Below, one piece after another: positions 7,268 through 17,063 of a DNA stretch of 43,945 nucleotides. The stretch's first letter is position 1. Each line of letters begins with the position of its first letter. Both the position numbers and the translations under genes were made by a program. Source of the stretch: a virus; the IMG/VR virus record IMGVR_UViG_3300037189_030748, positions 1 through 43,945 of that record. The stretch is one strand, 5' to 3'. Below the pieces are notes generated by a model that saw only the letters and a program-made list of their open reading frames with translations, was not told the origin of the DNA and ran no database searches.

Positions 7268-9608
7268 ATCTTAGACGGAACACAATCTCGTCACCTTCAC
7301 GTTTTTGAACTGCTTGGGCGAGCTTGGCACGCATAATAACATTAAGATTTTCGTCGTGCAAGTTAATGCCTGTAATATAAACGAAATCATCAGCTTGCTC
7401 AGAACGAAGCTGGGTGGGTGGAAATTGCTTATACGTGGGATTGTAAGAGGTATTCACTGAACCTGCTGTGGCAGGAACTGTGTAATTAGCAACTGATTTT
7501 CTGACCTCTCCTCTAAATGTCATCTCAAATGCATTCTTTCCAAAATAGGGAAGATGTGGAGACAAAATCGATACGATACCCTGGGGATAGAAGATGGCAC
7601 CCACGCGATTCCATTTTGCGTGCCCCGTTTTGGCGTCAGCGCGATAGAGATTCCCTCTGCCATCGTCCTTTAATGTGAAAGATAGACCGCCAGAACCTGA
7701 AACGTTAGGATCTGTTATCACAAATGAACCGGGAACGATGCGATTCAAAAAGTAGGCATTTGGAATCGAAAAGATAGTGACTCGATTCGAGCTATTATCA
7801 ACTCTAGTGGTTGTTCTAGAAAGATAATTTTTATCTTGGTAAAGTGGCAAATACGGCCAATCAGTCCCGTCATATGAGAAATCTGAAAATTCGGCACCTG
7901 GAATATAAGTTCCTGATGGTACAAGCGATTCAAGTGACAAAAACATTGAATCTTTTCGACCTGCTACAATCTGGAATCTTGTATCATCCTTGATGACGCT
8001 AAAGTCAGGAGAAAAATTACCATCATCACAGGGCAAAATGGAAAAATTTCTTCGTCTATTGATCGATTGACTCATTAAAAGGTTGTCAACTGAGTCGTAT
8101 CTTGAATCAAATGGTGTAGTGATTGTGCTACCCTCACTCATACCATTTAGACGAGGTTGTTTCTTCTTTGAAAAGTCTATTGTAAAATTTTGAAGATTTA
8201 AATAGTAGGCATTGTAGCCTGCTGATAACTGGTATGAAAATGGGCTGTCAGTTGTCCGTAATGATCGTATTGTAGGCGTATCATACGTCTTATAAAGATC
8301 TACGGATGATGTAAAAAAGGGTGCAACAAAAAAGCTGGGGCCCCTCGTGTCCGATGACGAAGGATAAAGATCATTAATTTTTAATAATTCTTGATCACCA
8401 AGATATCTCTTGAAAAGAGATAGATGATGAAGCTCTGCGTTGAGTTGATGTGCAAATTTATAGTTATTGGGATCTGCGGTCCCGAATATGGGATCTTGTT
8501 CGGTGCCATATTCAACGCTTGCAAGACTATTAAAAAATTTTGCTATTCTATCACCAGAATCATAATAGTTGCCAATAACAAGCGCGTCATTTGAAACTTT
8601 TGTTGAGATGCTAGCATAGTTCGCGCTAAATGAGTATGAAGCGTCATCTACCTTAATTGAGCCTGATCCATAGCTTCTAGTAGATGATCCCCACCTAATA
8701 GTGACTCTATGCCATGAATCTCTTTTAAGAATATCATCAGATGTAAAGATTAAATCATTAGGTGCTGAAAGCGGGAGTAGTGTTGGATTGATCAACGAAG
8801 GAGCAATATCGGCACTCCGACTTAACTGCAAAAGTATCCTAAAAGATTCTGGTTTTTGATCAATTCCCAGTTCAGAACCGCTAATCAATGAAACGCAAAT
8901 AGAAGACGATAAATGGAAAATAGTCCCTGGATTATAGATTCCGCTTGTTTCTAGTTGTGCTTTAGGCTTAATAAAGAAATCAATCGTAAAGTCATTATCA
9001 GGCGTGTAATCTCGATTGCCCAAAGCATTGGGAAAATTGGGATAAATTATCCCCGATCCTGTTGAGAAATTGTTTGATGAAAGAAAATTTAGGCTATGAT
9101 AATTGACATAACCATATGAAGATAGCGGATTTTCGACAATTTGAGATGGAATTAAGACGCTTCTAAGCGTTCTTCTCTGCAAATTTGTCCATTCGTTATA
9201 ATCTACTGGAACCTTTGCTTCACCAGTTGTGATATTAAAAGAAGGTTCAAGTACAAAATTAGATGAAGTAAATCTTGTTGGAGACGTCGTAAGAAATTGC
9301 GTCCGCTCAACAGCAGAGTCACTTACTTGTGTCAGATAAGACGAAATTAATCCGCTAATATCTTGAACACCAGCAATGTACGCCTGGGATGCAGAGTAAA
9401 GCAGATCACTATCAGATGTGACCCCTGAAGTTTCGACGAAGATAGAACCCGATTTATAAGGATCAAGTGCCAATATCGACTGGGTTGGCTTCGAAGCTAG
9501 ACGGATACTTCCTGTTAGCCCAGATGATGATGACGAGAAAGACTGACTTGGCTGCAAGAGCAGCGTCGTCACCTCGATTAAATCGGGACTAACAGGAATG
9601 ACTGACAT
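7257..9608 (-). CDS. Virion protein with LamG/concanavalin-like domain
   Basis: A 783-residue, Ser/Thr-rich beta protein, most likely a tail or tail-fibre component. Residues about 205-410 look like a LamG/concanavalin-type jelly roll: a start strand NDFTIDFFIKP, a central DSWHRVTIRWGS strand, and an ending strand ELHHLSLFKRYLGDQEL that resembles the usual closing phrase of LamG domains. The final about 30 residues (RAKLAQAVQKREGDEIVFRLRYDF region) match the end of the next gene's product. LamG folds often bind carbohydrate, so host-glycan recognition is an inference. A GAGGGA ribosome site precedes the next gene; this one begins ATG six bases past... the preceding stop lies upstream at 9615, with GAGGGATT directly before this ATG. 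No signal peptide or membrane segment is seen. Confidence 0.85.
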   Translation of the reverse strand: MSVIPVSPDLIEVTTLLLQPSQSFSSSSSGLTGSIRLASKPTQSILALDPYKSGSIFVETSGVTSDSDLLYSASQAYIAGVQDISGLISSYLTQVSDSAVERTQFLTTSPTRFTSSNFVLEPSFNITTGEAKVPVDYNEWTNLQRRTLRSVLIPSQIVENPLSSYGYVNYHSLNFLSSNNFSTGSGIIYPNFPNALGNRDYTPDNDFTIDFFIKPKAQLETSGIYNPGTIFHLSSSICVSLISGSELGIDQKPESFRILLQLSRSADIAPSLINPTLLPLSAPNDLIFTSDDILKRDSWHRVTIRWGSSTRSYGSGSIKVDDASYSFSANYASISTKVSNDALVIGNYYDSGDRIAKFFNSLASVEYGTEQDPIFGTADPNNYKFAHQLNAELHHLSLFKRYLGDQELLKINDLYPSSSDTRGPSFFVAPFFTSSVDLYKTYDTPTIRSLRTTDSPFSYQLSAGYNAYYLNLQNFTIDFSKKKQPRLNGMSEGSTITTPFDSRYDSVDNLLMSQSINRRRNFSILPCDDGNFSPDFSVIKDDTRFQIVAGRKDSMFLSLESLVPSGTYIPGAEFSDFSYDGTDWPYLPLYQDKNYLSRTTTRVDNSSNRVTIFSIPNAYFLNRIVPGSFVITDPNVSGSGGLSFTLKDDGRGNLYRADAKTGHAKWNRVGAIFYPQGIVSILSPHLPYFGKNAFEMTFRGEVRKSVANYTVPATAGSVNTSYNPTYKQFPPTQLRSEQADDFVYITGINLHDENLNVIMRAKLAQAVQKREGDEIVFRLRYDF

Positions 9609-9614
9609 AATCCC

Positions 9615-10901
9615 TCAGTAATCTAATCTAACTCTGAACGAAAGCTTCTTCTGAGAATTCTTTTCAACAGGACGTGAAAGTTTGGCGACAGCAAGCAAGT
9701 TGTCTGCAGCATCATACAATCCGATTGTTGTGATGAATGTGAAGGAGTCTTGCGTTGTCTCTGCACCCTCATCAATCACAACAATACGACCATCATTGTC
9801 CGTGAATGAAGGATTTGCTGAGTAGTTGAATTCATCAGCAGCCGCCTCACAGAAGACAAGCGTTGAGTTGATTGTCGTGATATTCTGGAAAGTGATTGAT
9901 GTATCGGCTGTATTTGCTGAATTGCCAAATCGAACTGATGCGATGTGATTGACGATATCGTCCATCGATGCTGAAACGACAAAGTCGGGAATGAACTTGG
10001 CAGAAGAGTTTGCCGATGTCCAAGTTCTACCAATAAAAGTTGAACCTGCCGTAGTTGTGATGCCAGCAACAGTATCAGCACCCGTTGCTGCACTAATGAG
10101 GCCGCTCATATGTTGATTTGAGAAAAACACCTTATTCGCGTCAAGAACAACGATTCCTTGGTCGTAGAAGATGATGCCAAGTTCCTGAGTCGTATCTGAT
10201 GAATTGACGAGATTGCCTACTGTCCCACCGTACGTGTATGCTGGTGTTACACCAGTTCCGGCATCTGTAATAATAATAGAACCCGATGCGGCTGGATAAT
10301 CGATATTAGTTCCCGTGTAGACATTCACAATTGTTGCTTCATATGCTGAGGCCTCGGGCGTGTTTGCTCCATCAAGCGCAGCAGATTGGAACATCTTCAT
10401 AGCGAAAGTCTGTGGCTTAATACCATCACGAGAGAAAAGTCGCTTGATAGGAAGGAAAACAGCAGCGTCAATGTAATCGCTTGTTGAGGCGCCTGTGAAA
10501 GGTGACGTAAACTGGGAATCACTGCTTCCTAAGAGTGTCTGTGCAAACTGCTTATAGATTTGCACTTTCTCTCTCATCATTGCTGTATTAGATGCAAATA
10601 ATAGCTTGCCTGCTGTATCAACGCTATAACCAGGAGAACCTGTCACTATACTGCTTGATGCATAAAGGCCAAATGAGACGTCAAGAATCTCGTTTGCTGT
10701 CGCAAGTGTGAAATCCTGATCAAAGACTGTCTGAAAGAGCGACGATGTTATCGAAGCTGCTCCCGATCCCGAAACGAATACTTCGTAACTCTTTCTAGTA
10801 GCTGAGCCGCTGACATTCTCTTGAACGACATCGACAAGCTGATTTAAGAAAGAACGGGCTGTCTTGATATCTTTAGGGCCTAATCCCTTATAAACTGGCA
10901 T
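9615..10901 (-). CDS. Virion structural protein sharing its C-terminus with the 783-aa protein
   Basis: A 428-residue protein rich in Ser, Thr, Ala and Asp, typical of phage structural proteins. The N-terminus (MPVYKGLGPKDIKTARSFLN) and a helical stretch near 105-130 (AMMREKVQIYKQFAQTLLG) differ from the neighbouring proteins, but the last about 30 residues, ending LSFRVRLDY, match the end of the product of 7257-9608 (IVFRLRYDF), including the preceding AKL..PVEK phrase. I cannot name the family. It lies in the middle of the tail block, and AAGGA precedes its neighbour, consistent with strong late expression. A role in tail or fibre assembly is inferred from the shared tail and position. Confidence 0.85.
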   Translation of the reverse strand: MPVYKGLGPKDIKTARSFLNQLVDVVQENVSGSATRKSYEVFVSGSGAASITSSLFQTVFDQDFTLATANEILDVSFGLYASSSIVTGSPGYSVDTAGKLLFASNTAMMREKVQIYKQFAQTLLGSSDSQFTSPFTGASTSDYIDAAVFLPIKRLFSRDGIKPQTFAMKMFQSAALDGANTPEASAYEATIVNVYTGTNIDYPAASGSIIITDAGTGVTPAYTYGGTVGNLVNSSDTTQELGIIFYDQGIVVLDANKVFFSNQHMSGLISAATGADTVAGITTTAGSTFIGRTWTSANSSAKFIPDFVVSASMDDIVNHIASVRFGNSANTADTSITFQNITTINSTLVFCEAAADEFNYSANPSFTDNDGRIVVIDEGAETTQDSFTFITTIGLYDAADNLLAVAKLSRPVEKNSQKKLSFRVRLDY

Positions 10902-10913
10902 TTTCTATCCTTA

Positions 10914-11615
10914 TCAGGCGGTTGTGATATTGACCCGAATGTCTGTGCGATTCCCTGAATTTCTACCCGTAACACTGACGTAGGTAGAAATATAAGTCGT
11001 TCCAGGAATCTGATATGCCTGCTGTGTTGCAAGGGGAACAGACTGTGGCGTCAATGTGAAAGAGAGACGTGAAAGTGGATTCGTAGAAGAAGTTGCATCT
11101 GCTGGGAATGTATAAGATGCAACATTCATCGATGAAATTGATGTAGGGGTAGAGACGGTTGCTGTTGATGAACGCAAGAATCGATTATCAACCATGACAA
11201 TGAAGTCATCATCAATTAATTCGGGGGGACAAGAGAAACCATCTTCAATTGAAAGCTCAACATTCACCGTCTGTGATGCCTTGCTGGCAAAATTTAGTGA
11301 AAGTGTGCCCACTGGTGAAATGGCGATTGTTGGAAGATACGTGATGACGTTAGAGACAGTTGAGACGCTCACAAGGCTGCTCTTTAGAGCAACGCTTGGA
11401 TTTGTCACAGCTTCAAAAATAGGCGTATTTTTCTCGATCTTTTCCTTTCCGACCGTACGCCCATATTGTTCAATGACACCATAGTCAACTTCATCATCAC
11501 CAAAAGCAAATTTTGTGATGACGAATCGTCCCTGCGAAGCTAAAAGTCGTCGTCCAGCATCTGTTAAAACAGCATCAAGTATGATGTTGTTCGTGCTTTG
11601 ATCAAGAAAGCCCAT
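10914..11615 (-). CDS. Virion structural protein with MGFLD-type N-terminal domain
   Basis: A 233-residue protein whose first about 50 residues, MGFLDQSTNNIILDAVLTDA followed by GRRLLA and FAFGDDEVDY, form a motif shared with the product of 19015-19959 (MGILDPKTRILDVTLTPNGR and so on). The remainder is beta-rich, with many Ser/Thr/Val residues. I know this N-terminal pattern from structural proteins of other large phages, but not its precise role. A 52-base gap precedes the ATG, with GAGG ten bases upstream; this is one of only three sizeable gaps in the window, so a promoter may lie there. Tail or baseplate location is an inference. Confidence 0.85.
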   Translation of the reverse strand: MGFLDQSTNNIILDAVLTDAGRRLLASQGRFVITKFAFGDDEVDYGVIEQYGRTVGKEKIEKNTPIFEAVTNPSVALKSSLVSVSTVSNVITYLPTIAISPVGTLSLNFASKASQTVNVELSIEDGFSCPPELIDDDFIVMVDNRFLRSSTATVSTPTSISSMNVASYTFPADATSSTNPLSRLSFTLTPQSVPLATQQAYQIPGTTYISTYVSVTGRNSGNRTDIRVNITTA

Positions 11616-11635
11616 TTTCTAGAAACCTCGCTATC

Positions 11636-11642
11636 TAAATAT
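11636..11642. promoter_or_regulatory. Intergenic ATATTTA motif, candidate promoter element
   Basis: On the minus strand the gap before the 233-aa gene contains AAGATATTTAGATAGCG. The heptamer ATATTTA was seen by eye only three times in the window (also 5737-5743 and 23403-23409), always at gene borders. Read on the plus strand it contains TAAATA, part of the T4 late promoter TATAAATA, but pointing against the genes. Function is unproven. Confidence 0.2.
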
Positions 11643-11667
11643 CTTTCTCCAGGATGCACTGTTAAAA

Positions 11668-13473
11668 TCAATCTGCTGTGTAAAATCTCGCAATGCTCAC
11701 AGGAATCCCATTTGCGGTAACCTTTTCATCACCAATGACAATATTAATTGTTTGACTTTGACCCAGATTAATCTCAGTCATATTAAGTTTGTAAGTAACT
11801 TGACCAGTTGTTGTTGTCGATATCAGATTAAGATTGGATCCATCAAGTGTAACGTTTCGATACTCAGGATCAAAATAAATTCTAACCCGACTATGACCGC
11901 TATCTTTTATAATATCACTGAAGAAATCGGCCTGTATATTGACATTGGGATAAGGTTTTGGTGCACCCTCGGGTGATATTCTTGAAATAAGAATCTTCCC
12001 TGTTAGCTTATCGAATCTGACACGAAATTGTTCAGAATAAGCTGATGAATACCCATGTGCGTCAATGGCACATAAAGCATAAATGTAATCACTGTCAATA
12101 TTTTTAAACTCATCGTCAATGTAGTGTTTAACAGGGCCTTTTGATCGAATGATTTTTTCAACAGGGACATTTTCACCTGATGTGTATGGAAGAATTGTTC
12201 GATCAAAATTTATCTCTTTAACAAGAGAAAATGCCTGCTGGATGTTGGGTCTTCTAAAGATCTGGAAGCGCTTAATATCCTTCTGTGTGTTTATAGGGAA
12301 ATTCCAGCGAATGTAAAGACCTTCGAGGGTTTGCTGAAATGAAATATTGTTGGGTGGGAGAGGCGGGATTCTTTCTTCACAATTGACTGTCGTAAAGACC
12401 CCTGTGGATGCAACAAGAACAGAGCTAATCTTGAATCCTTCAAAGGAATCACGACCCGATTCATTTGCCGTTGTAATGACTGTTTTATAAACAGTTCTAA
12501 TTTTGTATTTGTAAATTCCGCCGTATCTTACAGCGTAATCCGTATACGACGTCGCACTTGCGTCTTCAAGGACAATGTCAGGATAGCGCAAAGTTGTGCC
12601 GTCTACTTGCTCGCCATACTTCTCTATGATATAACCAACTTTTGTTGTCTGTGTTGGATAAACCAAATTGATGCCAAATGATGAAACACGAGACGTATCA
12701 GCTCTAACAAATGTCGAAGAGATGCTCTTTAACTCAATATCGACTTCATTTTCAGTGATTCTAAATAAACCACTAGCTGTCTTGGTCCTTTCTTCATCTT
12801 GCTCATTTTTAGCATCAGGTAAAATAGATGCAAATTCATCGACAAATGCTGATGCTTGCCATATTTGCACCGTGTTAAGCAAGTCGTAAGAAAAGAGATT
12901 ATTTGTCGATATTCCTAAGTTGACAGATTTAATATCTGCGCTGTAAAGATTCTCAACTTGCTCTCTTGCATCAGCTTTTGAAAATCTATGGCCTGCTGAT
13001 TGCAATTTTGCCACATTTAAGATGTCATTTGATAATTTTGTTCTTTTGGGTGTTGATCCGGAAATTATGTTATAGATCTTTTCATCAATTGATGTGTCAT
13101 GTACTAAAACGCTAGAAAACCTTGTATCAAATGGCGCATCTTCAAAAATTATTTTTGAATCATTCGAAGCTGCTGCTATTGTTCCAACGGCAAGCGTCTC
13201 TTTCTTATATGCGTCTCTTGAGCCAAATTTGATCTCAATTTGTCGTGGATATGTTCCATTCTCCCAATTCTCAACAATAAAGTCATACTCATCTGTCTGT
13301 GCGTCGACAGCATCAAGTGACACTGTTTCCGAGATTCCCTCATCTCTTGTGTAGTAATTGTAGATGAAGCGACCTTTAATTTTTTCTGTCTTAGGTAGCG
13401 TTAATTGGTAAAACGGAATACTGACAGAAGAGGACGCTACGAACGTGTCTATGTCTGTTGTGTAAGCTGACAT
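11668..13473 (-). CDS. Virion protein with fibronectin type III-like repeats
   Basis: A 601-residue protein. Two fibronectin type III-like modules are visible, at about 275-370 (VGYIIEKYGEQ followed by GGIYKYKIRTVYKT) and 371-485 (PPLPPNNISFQQTLEGLYIR, then KRFQIFRR, then SDYIYALCAIDAHGYSS). The Pro-rich entry, the Trp-containing strand and the Tyr-x-Tyr strand near the end of each module are typical. The N-terminal 270 residues have no recognised fold. FN3 modules in phage tails are usually surface-exposed and may bind polysaccharides weakly; this is known of the fold, not shown here. Its ATG overlaps the TAA of the 1196-aa gene (TAATG). Confidence 0.85.
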   Translation of the reverse strand: MSAYTTDIDTFVASSSVSIPFYQLTLPKTEKIKGRFIYNYYTRDEGISETVSLDAVDAQTDEYDFIVENWENGTYPRQIEIKFGSRDAYKKETLAVGTIAAASNDSKIIFEDAPFDTRFSSVLVHDTSIDEKIYNIISGSTPKRTKLSNDILNVAKLQSAGHRFSKADAREQVENLYSADIKSVNLGISTNNLFSYDLLNTVQIWQASAFVDEFASILPDAKNEQDEERTKTASGLFRITENEVDIELKSISSTFVRADTSRVSSFGINLVYPTQTTKVGYIIEKYGEQVDGTTLRYPDIVLEDASATSYTDYAVRYGGIYKYKIRTVYKTVITTANESGRDSFEGFKISSVLVASTGVFTTVNCEERIPPLPPNNISFQQTLEGLYIRWNFPINTQKDIKRFQIFRRPNIQQAFSLVKEINFDRTILPYTSGENVPVEKIIRSKGPVKHYIDDEFKNIDSDYIYALCAIDAHGYSSAYSEQFRVRFDKLTGKILISRISPEGAPKPYPNVNIQADFFSDIIKDSGHSRVRIYFDPEYRNVTLDGSNLNLISTTTTGQVTYKLNMTEINLGQSQTINIVIGDEKVTANGIPVSIARFYTAD

Positions 13474-16400
13474 TATACATCCACCTTGGCATAGAATTCT
13501 GTGATGACATCTTTGAACTTACTTCCATCAACTAAGGAGTAATGTATTTTGTCAAACAGAGGCGATGCTTCTGCCTGGTCAATCATCCTTGTCGTCAAGA
13601 ATAAACGATGCATCATGATAGTCGATTTTAATCGAGAATAGAGTAATTTCTCTTCTGTTGTATCTTTCTTAATTCCGTTAAACATTAAAACATCATCAGC
13701 AATCTTTTCTTCTGGGTATGAACCGCCGATCTGCCCCTTAAATGACGCATATCTTGGATAAATTCCGTAAATGTCCTCTATGAATGACTGTAATGCTGCT
13801 TGAATAATTTCCGCAGGAAAATCAATTGACTGCTCTGACGTATTAACTTCACTTCTCTCAATGACGTCAAAATCTGAAATTGCCTCGTTGATCTTCATAA
13901 GAGAAATGCTACTATCTTGCATGCTTTCTACAATTCTTGATGAACTAAAATCATCGTAAAGATTTGTATAAAGAGATAAGAAAGGCCCCGCAGCGTTTGG
14001 TCGATTCGTTTTAGATGATCTAATATATGGAAAGTTAAAATCAATAGAATTCATACTTTCATCATAATTTTTGCTATTGTCGCCAAACAGTCGACAATTG
14101 TAATAAAAATTTCTCTCATTTTGTGAAAGACGAAGTCGTTCAAGATGTCCATAAGGTAAGCCGACAATAGCCAGTGATATATCGTCCGATTTTGGAAGAT
14201 AGTTCTTAAATGCCATCTTCACTATAGAACGATAATTTTCAGATCGTGTTGCGTTTGACGTGATCTCAGTACCAGGTATCAAAGTACGATTTCTTTCTGC
14301 CTGATAGAGGAGCTCTATGACAGACTCAAGTGTCCCATATCTTCTCAAGATCAAAGATACTTTTGCCTTGTCACCCGCATAGATGTTGATCAATTTTTCA
14401 AATAGGACGCTAATTGAAGAACATGCAGCAATTTGAGCCCTCAGAACTGTCATCTGGTAGGCAAGAAGAGATTTAATATCTTGCGAGATTTGCAGGACGT
14501 TCTTAATTGACGATCTAACAGTTCTAAAACAGGGAGCACTTGCAACTTTTAACTGCTCTGCTGACGGGGTTGAGCCTATCTTTTTCTTAAAATTTTCAAA
14601 TTTCAAATTTTCAGCTGAGATGTTGTTAAATGATTCAACAATGCAGTCAGACATGAAAAGAACGTCTGCTTCTTTCCACGTCATCGCTGTTTCAATCTCA
14701 ACTTTAGAATTATCCAGATTCTCTGCAACACTTGTCCCAAAACCCTGGTCGGACATGCTTGAGCCATTGCTTGCAGCCGCTTCATAAGCGTCAAAAGTAA
14801 TCTCTAATAAAGATTTGACTCTAATCTTTTTTAGATAGAAGAGCAACATTGTAAAAAAGCCCAATCTCAATTTAGTAACTAATTTTTTGTCATCCTTTAC
14901 AGCAGGATAACAATCTAAAACATTATTGACAGCTTGGATACAAATTGTCTGGAATTCGCTCTTTGTAGAGTACAGATTCTTTAAAAATGTATTAGTTTCT
15001 TCATTTTGTTTTTTAGAATATGTCGTCTTAGGAACGTCATATAGAATTTCTTTTCCGTATTTGATTGCTGAACTGCTATTCGAATCACTTGTTGCTAGCT
15101 TGGCGCCCGTAAAGAAGAGATTTTTAATAACATCTTTTTCTTTACCAGAGAAGCTAAGCGAACTGCCTCGAGCAATCATATTCGACGTTTCATTCTCATT
15201 GTCAAAGATGATTCTAAAAAGTTTGCCTGCTGAAAATTGGTCATTTGCAGCAATTATGAACATTAGTGTCCTAATCGCTGTATAGATGTCACCCTTTCCA
15301 GTACCCAGGATTGTTTTAGTAAAAAATTCATAAATCTTTTGATAAAAGATTGACAAAATTGTCATTGAACATTGATTTGAGATCTGTGTTTTTCTTGATG
15401 AAGAAAAACTTTCCAATGAAGAAACTAGATTATCAAGATCAGATCTCAATTTTTCTATTTCATCAATATCATACAGCATAATTGATGAGATTGGTGATGC
15501 ATCCTCGTTTTGATTGCTTAAAATTGCATTGTCAAAAAGATATAATTTTTGACCATCAGACTTTTCAGTAATGAATCTGATGTCGTCTCCAATTGTCGAC
15601 GTAACTGTTATCTGTTCTTGTGCGTATGGATCAATTGACTTAGGAATTTTTGGATAGGTATTAACCGCCTCAGTGATCTCTGCAGCAAGTACTGGAGCAA
15701 TTTGATCAATAAAACCCTGAGTATAAAGATCACTTTTAAGAGAAAGGACGGGTAAGATTCTGGGTGTCGTTCTGTTCTCAATAAGGCCCGTATTGTTTAA
15801 ATTGACAAAATTCCCTGCCGCATCGAGGCCATCCGGAATGTAAAATTTACCCGATGAGTCTTTGCTTACTTTCCCAGAATAAAATAATCCTGATTTGTTT
15901 AGACCATCTAAAAAAGAAGATCCTTTAGAATTTGAATATCTTGATGTAGGCAAATAGTCATTACTAATGACCTCAGCTGCATCATCAAGTGTCTTTTTAG
16001 CAAAGAGAAAACCTGGATACGCAGAAATCTTTTTTGATGTTACCTGGTAAATTGATGAAATTTCGAACGGAACAAGTTCTGCATATGGACTCTTATAAAA
16101 ATCATAATATTCTATGTTATTAAATCTTATGCCCTCAGTCACTTGAGAGATTGCAGCTTTTAAAAGCTGATATTGGCGCGTTGTCTTTTGTTGTACAGGA
16201 CGATTTTCTCCCAAAAGTCTTTCTGAGAGCTTTTCAAGGATGTCTGTTCCTGATTCGTATTTTTGAATGTCATCATCAACATACACAACAGAGATATTAC
16301 CACCTGTCCCGCTTGTGCTACTTGATGTGGCTACAGCACTAGTTGCTGTTGTCGTGGATCGGAAAGATGACGTAGACGATCCTATGCTAGGTGCTGTTGC

Positions 16401-17063
16401 AGTTGTGACCGATGATGACGTGGGGACAACTGATCTCGTTGACGTTAGACTGGGACCAGCTGCGTCGGCTGTAGTTGTCGATGTTAGGGTGTCTATCTTG
16501 TCATTCTGACTGTCAGATGGTGTCTTAATTTCTGTAGTTCGAACTAGATCTTCTTTGTAATTTAAAATTTGTGGAACACTTCTTGTGATGACTGTATATT
16601 TTGTATAGTTTTCACTGCTTGTTTTTTCTAAAGACGCTGAAACTGTTTGAGATGAATTCAAATAATTGGTAACTAACTGATTTGCCTTTATGATGGTGGC
16701 ATCTCTAAGTTCATTTTGTATTTCATAAAGACTTCCAAAATTTGATAGATCACCTGATTCATATAGATTTTTAAAAGGTAGTGTAGCAATGATAACAGGA
16801 TATGCACTTGTTACGCAACTTCCCGTAATTTCTAAATCATAGTATGTTGAATCAAATTCATAGACAGTATTCGTCGAGCCATATGTGACAGTTGATGATA
16901 CAGCTGTCGCACTAGTCAATCGACGGGATGATCTTTTTTTGGATGACCCTTTTTCTTTAATCGACTTAGGTGTCTTTTTTATCTCAGTTGAGATATCACC
17001 GATAGAACCTGCGCTCTCCGAGCTGACTACTAGACTTGAAAATGATGGTGTTTTTATCGGCAT
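13473..17063 (-). CDS. Giant virion protein of unknown fold with Ser/Thr-rich linker
   Basis: The largest product here, 1196 residues, unrecognised. The first 55 residues are basic (KKTPKSIKEKGSSKKRSSRR). Residues about 190-256 are almost only Ser, Thr, Ala, Val and Gly, a low-complexity linker that separates the N-terminal beta region from a long, more helical C-terminal part (about 430-1196) with many charged residues and few Gly. That helical content differs from the beta-rich neighbours and suggests an extended scaffold or baseplate-hub type component rather than a fibre. Position among tail proteins and TAATG overlaps at both ends tie it to the late operon. No enzymatic motif was seen. 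A tape-measure role is possible but unsupported. Confidence 0.85.
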   Translation of the reverse strand: MPIKTPSFSSLVVSSESAGSIGDISTEIKKTPKSIKEKGSSKKRSSRRLTSATAVSSTVTYGSTNTVYEFDSTYYDLEITGSCVTSAYPVIIATLPFKNLYESGDLSNFGSLYEIQNELRDATIIKANQLVTNYLNSSQTVSASLEKTSSENYTKYTVITRSVPQILNYKEDLVRTTEIKTPSDSQNDKIDTLTSTTTADAAGPSLTSTRSVVPTSSSVTTATAPSIGSSTSSFRSTTTATSAVATSSSTSGTGGNISVVYVDDDIQKYESGTDILEKLSERLLGENRPVQQKTTRQYQLLKAAISQVTEGIRFNNIEYYDFYKSPYAELVPFEISSIYQVTSKKISAYPGFLFAKKTLDDAAEVISNDYLPTSRYSNSKGSSFLDGLNKSGLFYSGKVSKDSSGKFYIPDGLDAAGNFVNLNNTGLIENRTTPRILPVLSLKSDLYTQGFIDQIAPVLAAEITEAVNTYPKIPKSIDPYAQEQITVTSTIGDDIRFITEKSDGQKLYLFDNAILSNQNEDASPISSIMLYDIDEIEKLRSDLDNLVSSLESFSSSRKTQISNQCSMTILSIFYQKIYEFFTKTILGTGKGDIYTAIRTLMFIIAANDQFSAGKLFRIIFDNENETSNMIARGSSLSFSGKEKDVIKNLFFTGAKLATSDSNSSSAIKYGKEILYDVPKTTYSKKQNEETNTFLKNLYSTKSEFQTICIQAVNNVLDCYPAVKDDKKLVTKLRLGFFTMLLFYLKKIRVKSLLEITFDAYEAAASNGSSMSDQGFGTSVAENLDNSKVEIETAMTWKEADVLFMSDCIVESFNNISAENLKFENFKKKIGSTPSAEQLKVASAPCFRTVRSSIKNVLQISQDIKSLLAYQMTVLRAQIAACSSISVLFEKLINIYAGDKAKVSLILRRYGTLESVIELLYQAERNRTLIPGTEITSNATRSENYRSIVKMAFKNYLPKSDDISLAIVGLPYGHLERLRLSQNERNFYYNCRLFGDNSKNYDESMNSIDFNFPYIRSSKTNRPNAAGPFLSLYTNLYDDFSSSRIVESMQDSSISLMKINEAISDFDVIERSEVNTSEQSIDFPAEIIQAALQSFIEDIYGIYPRYASFKGQIGGSYPEEKIADDVLMFNGIKKDTTEEKLLYSRLKSTIMMHRLFLTTRMIDQAEASPLFDKIHYSLVDGSKFKDVITEFYAKVDV

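Noticed and set aside
16296-16494. Tandem repeat or CRISPR-like array
   Set aside because: It is coding low-complexity Ser/Thr sequence without regular repeat units or spacers.
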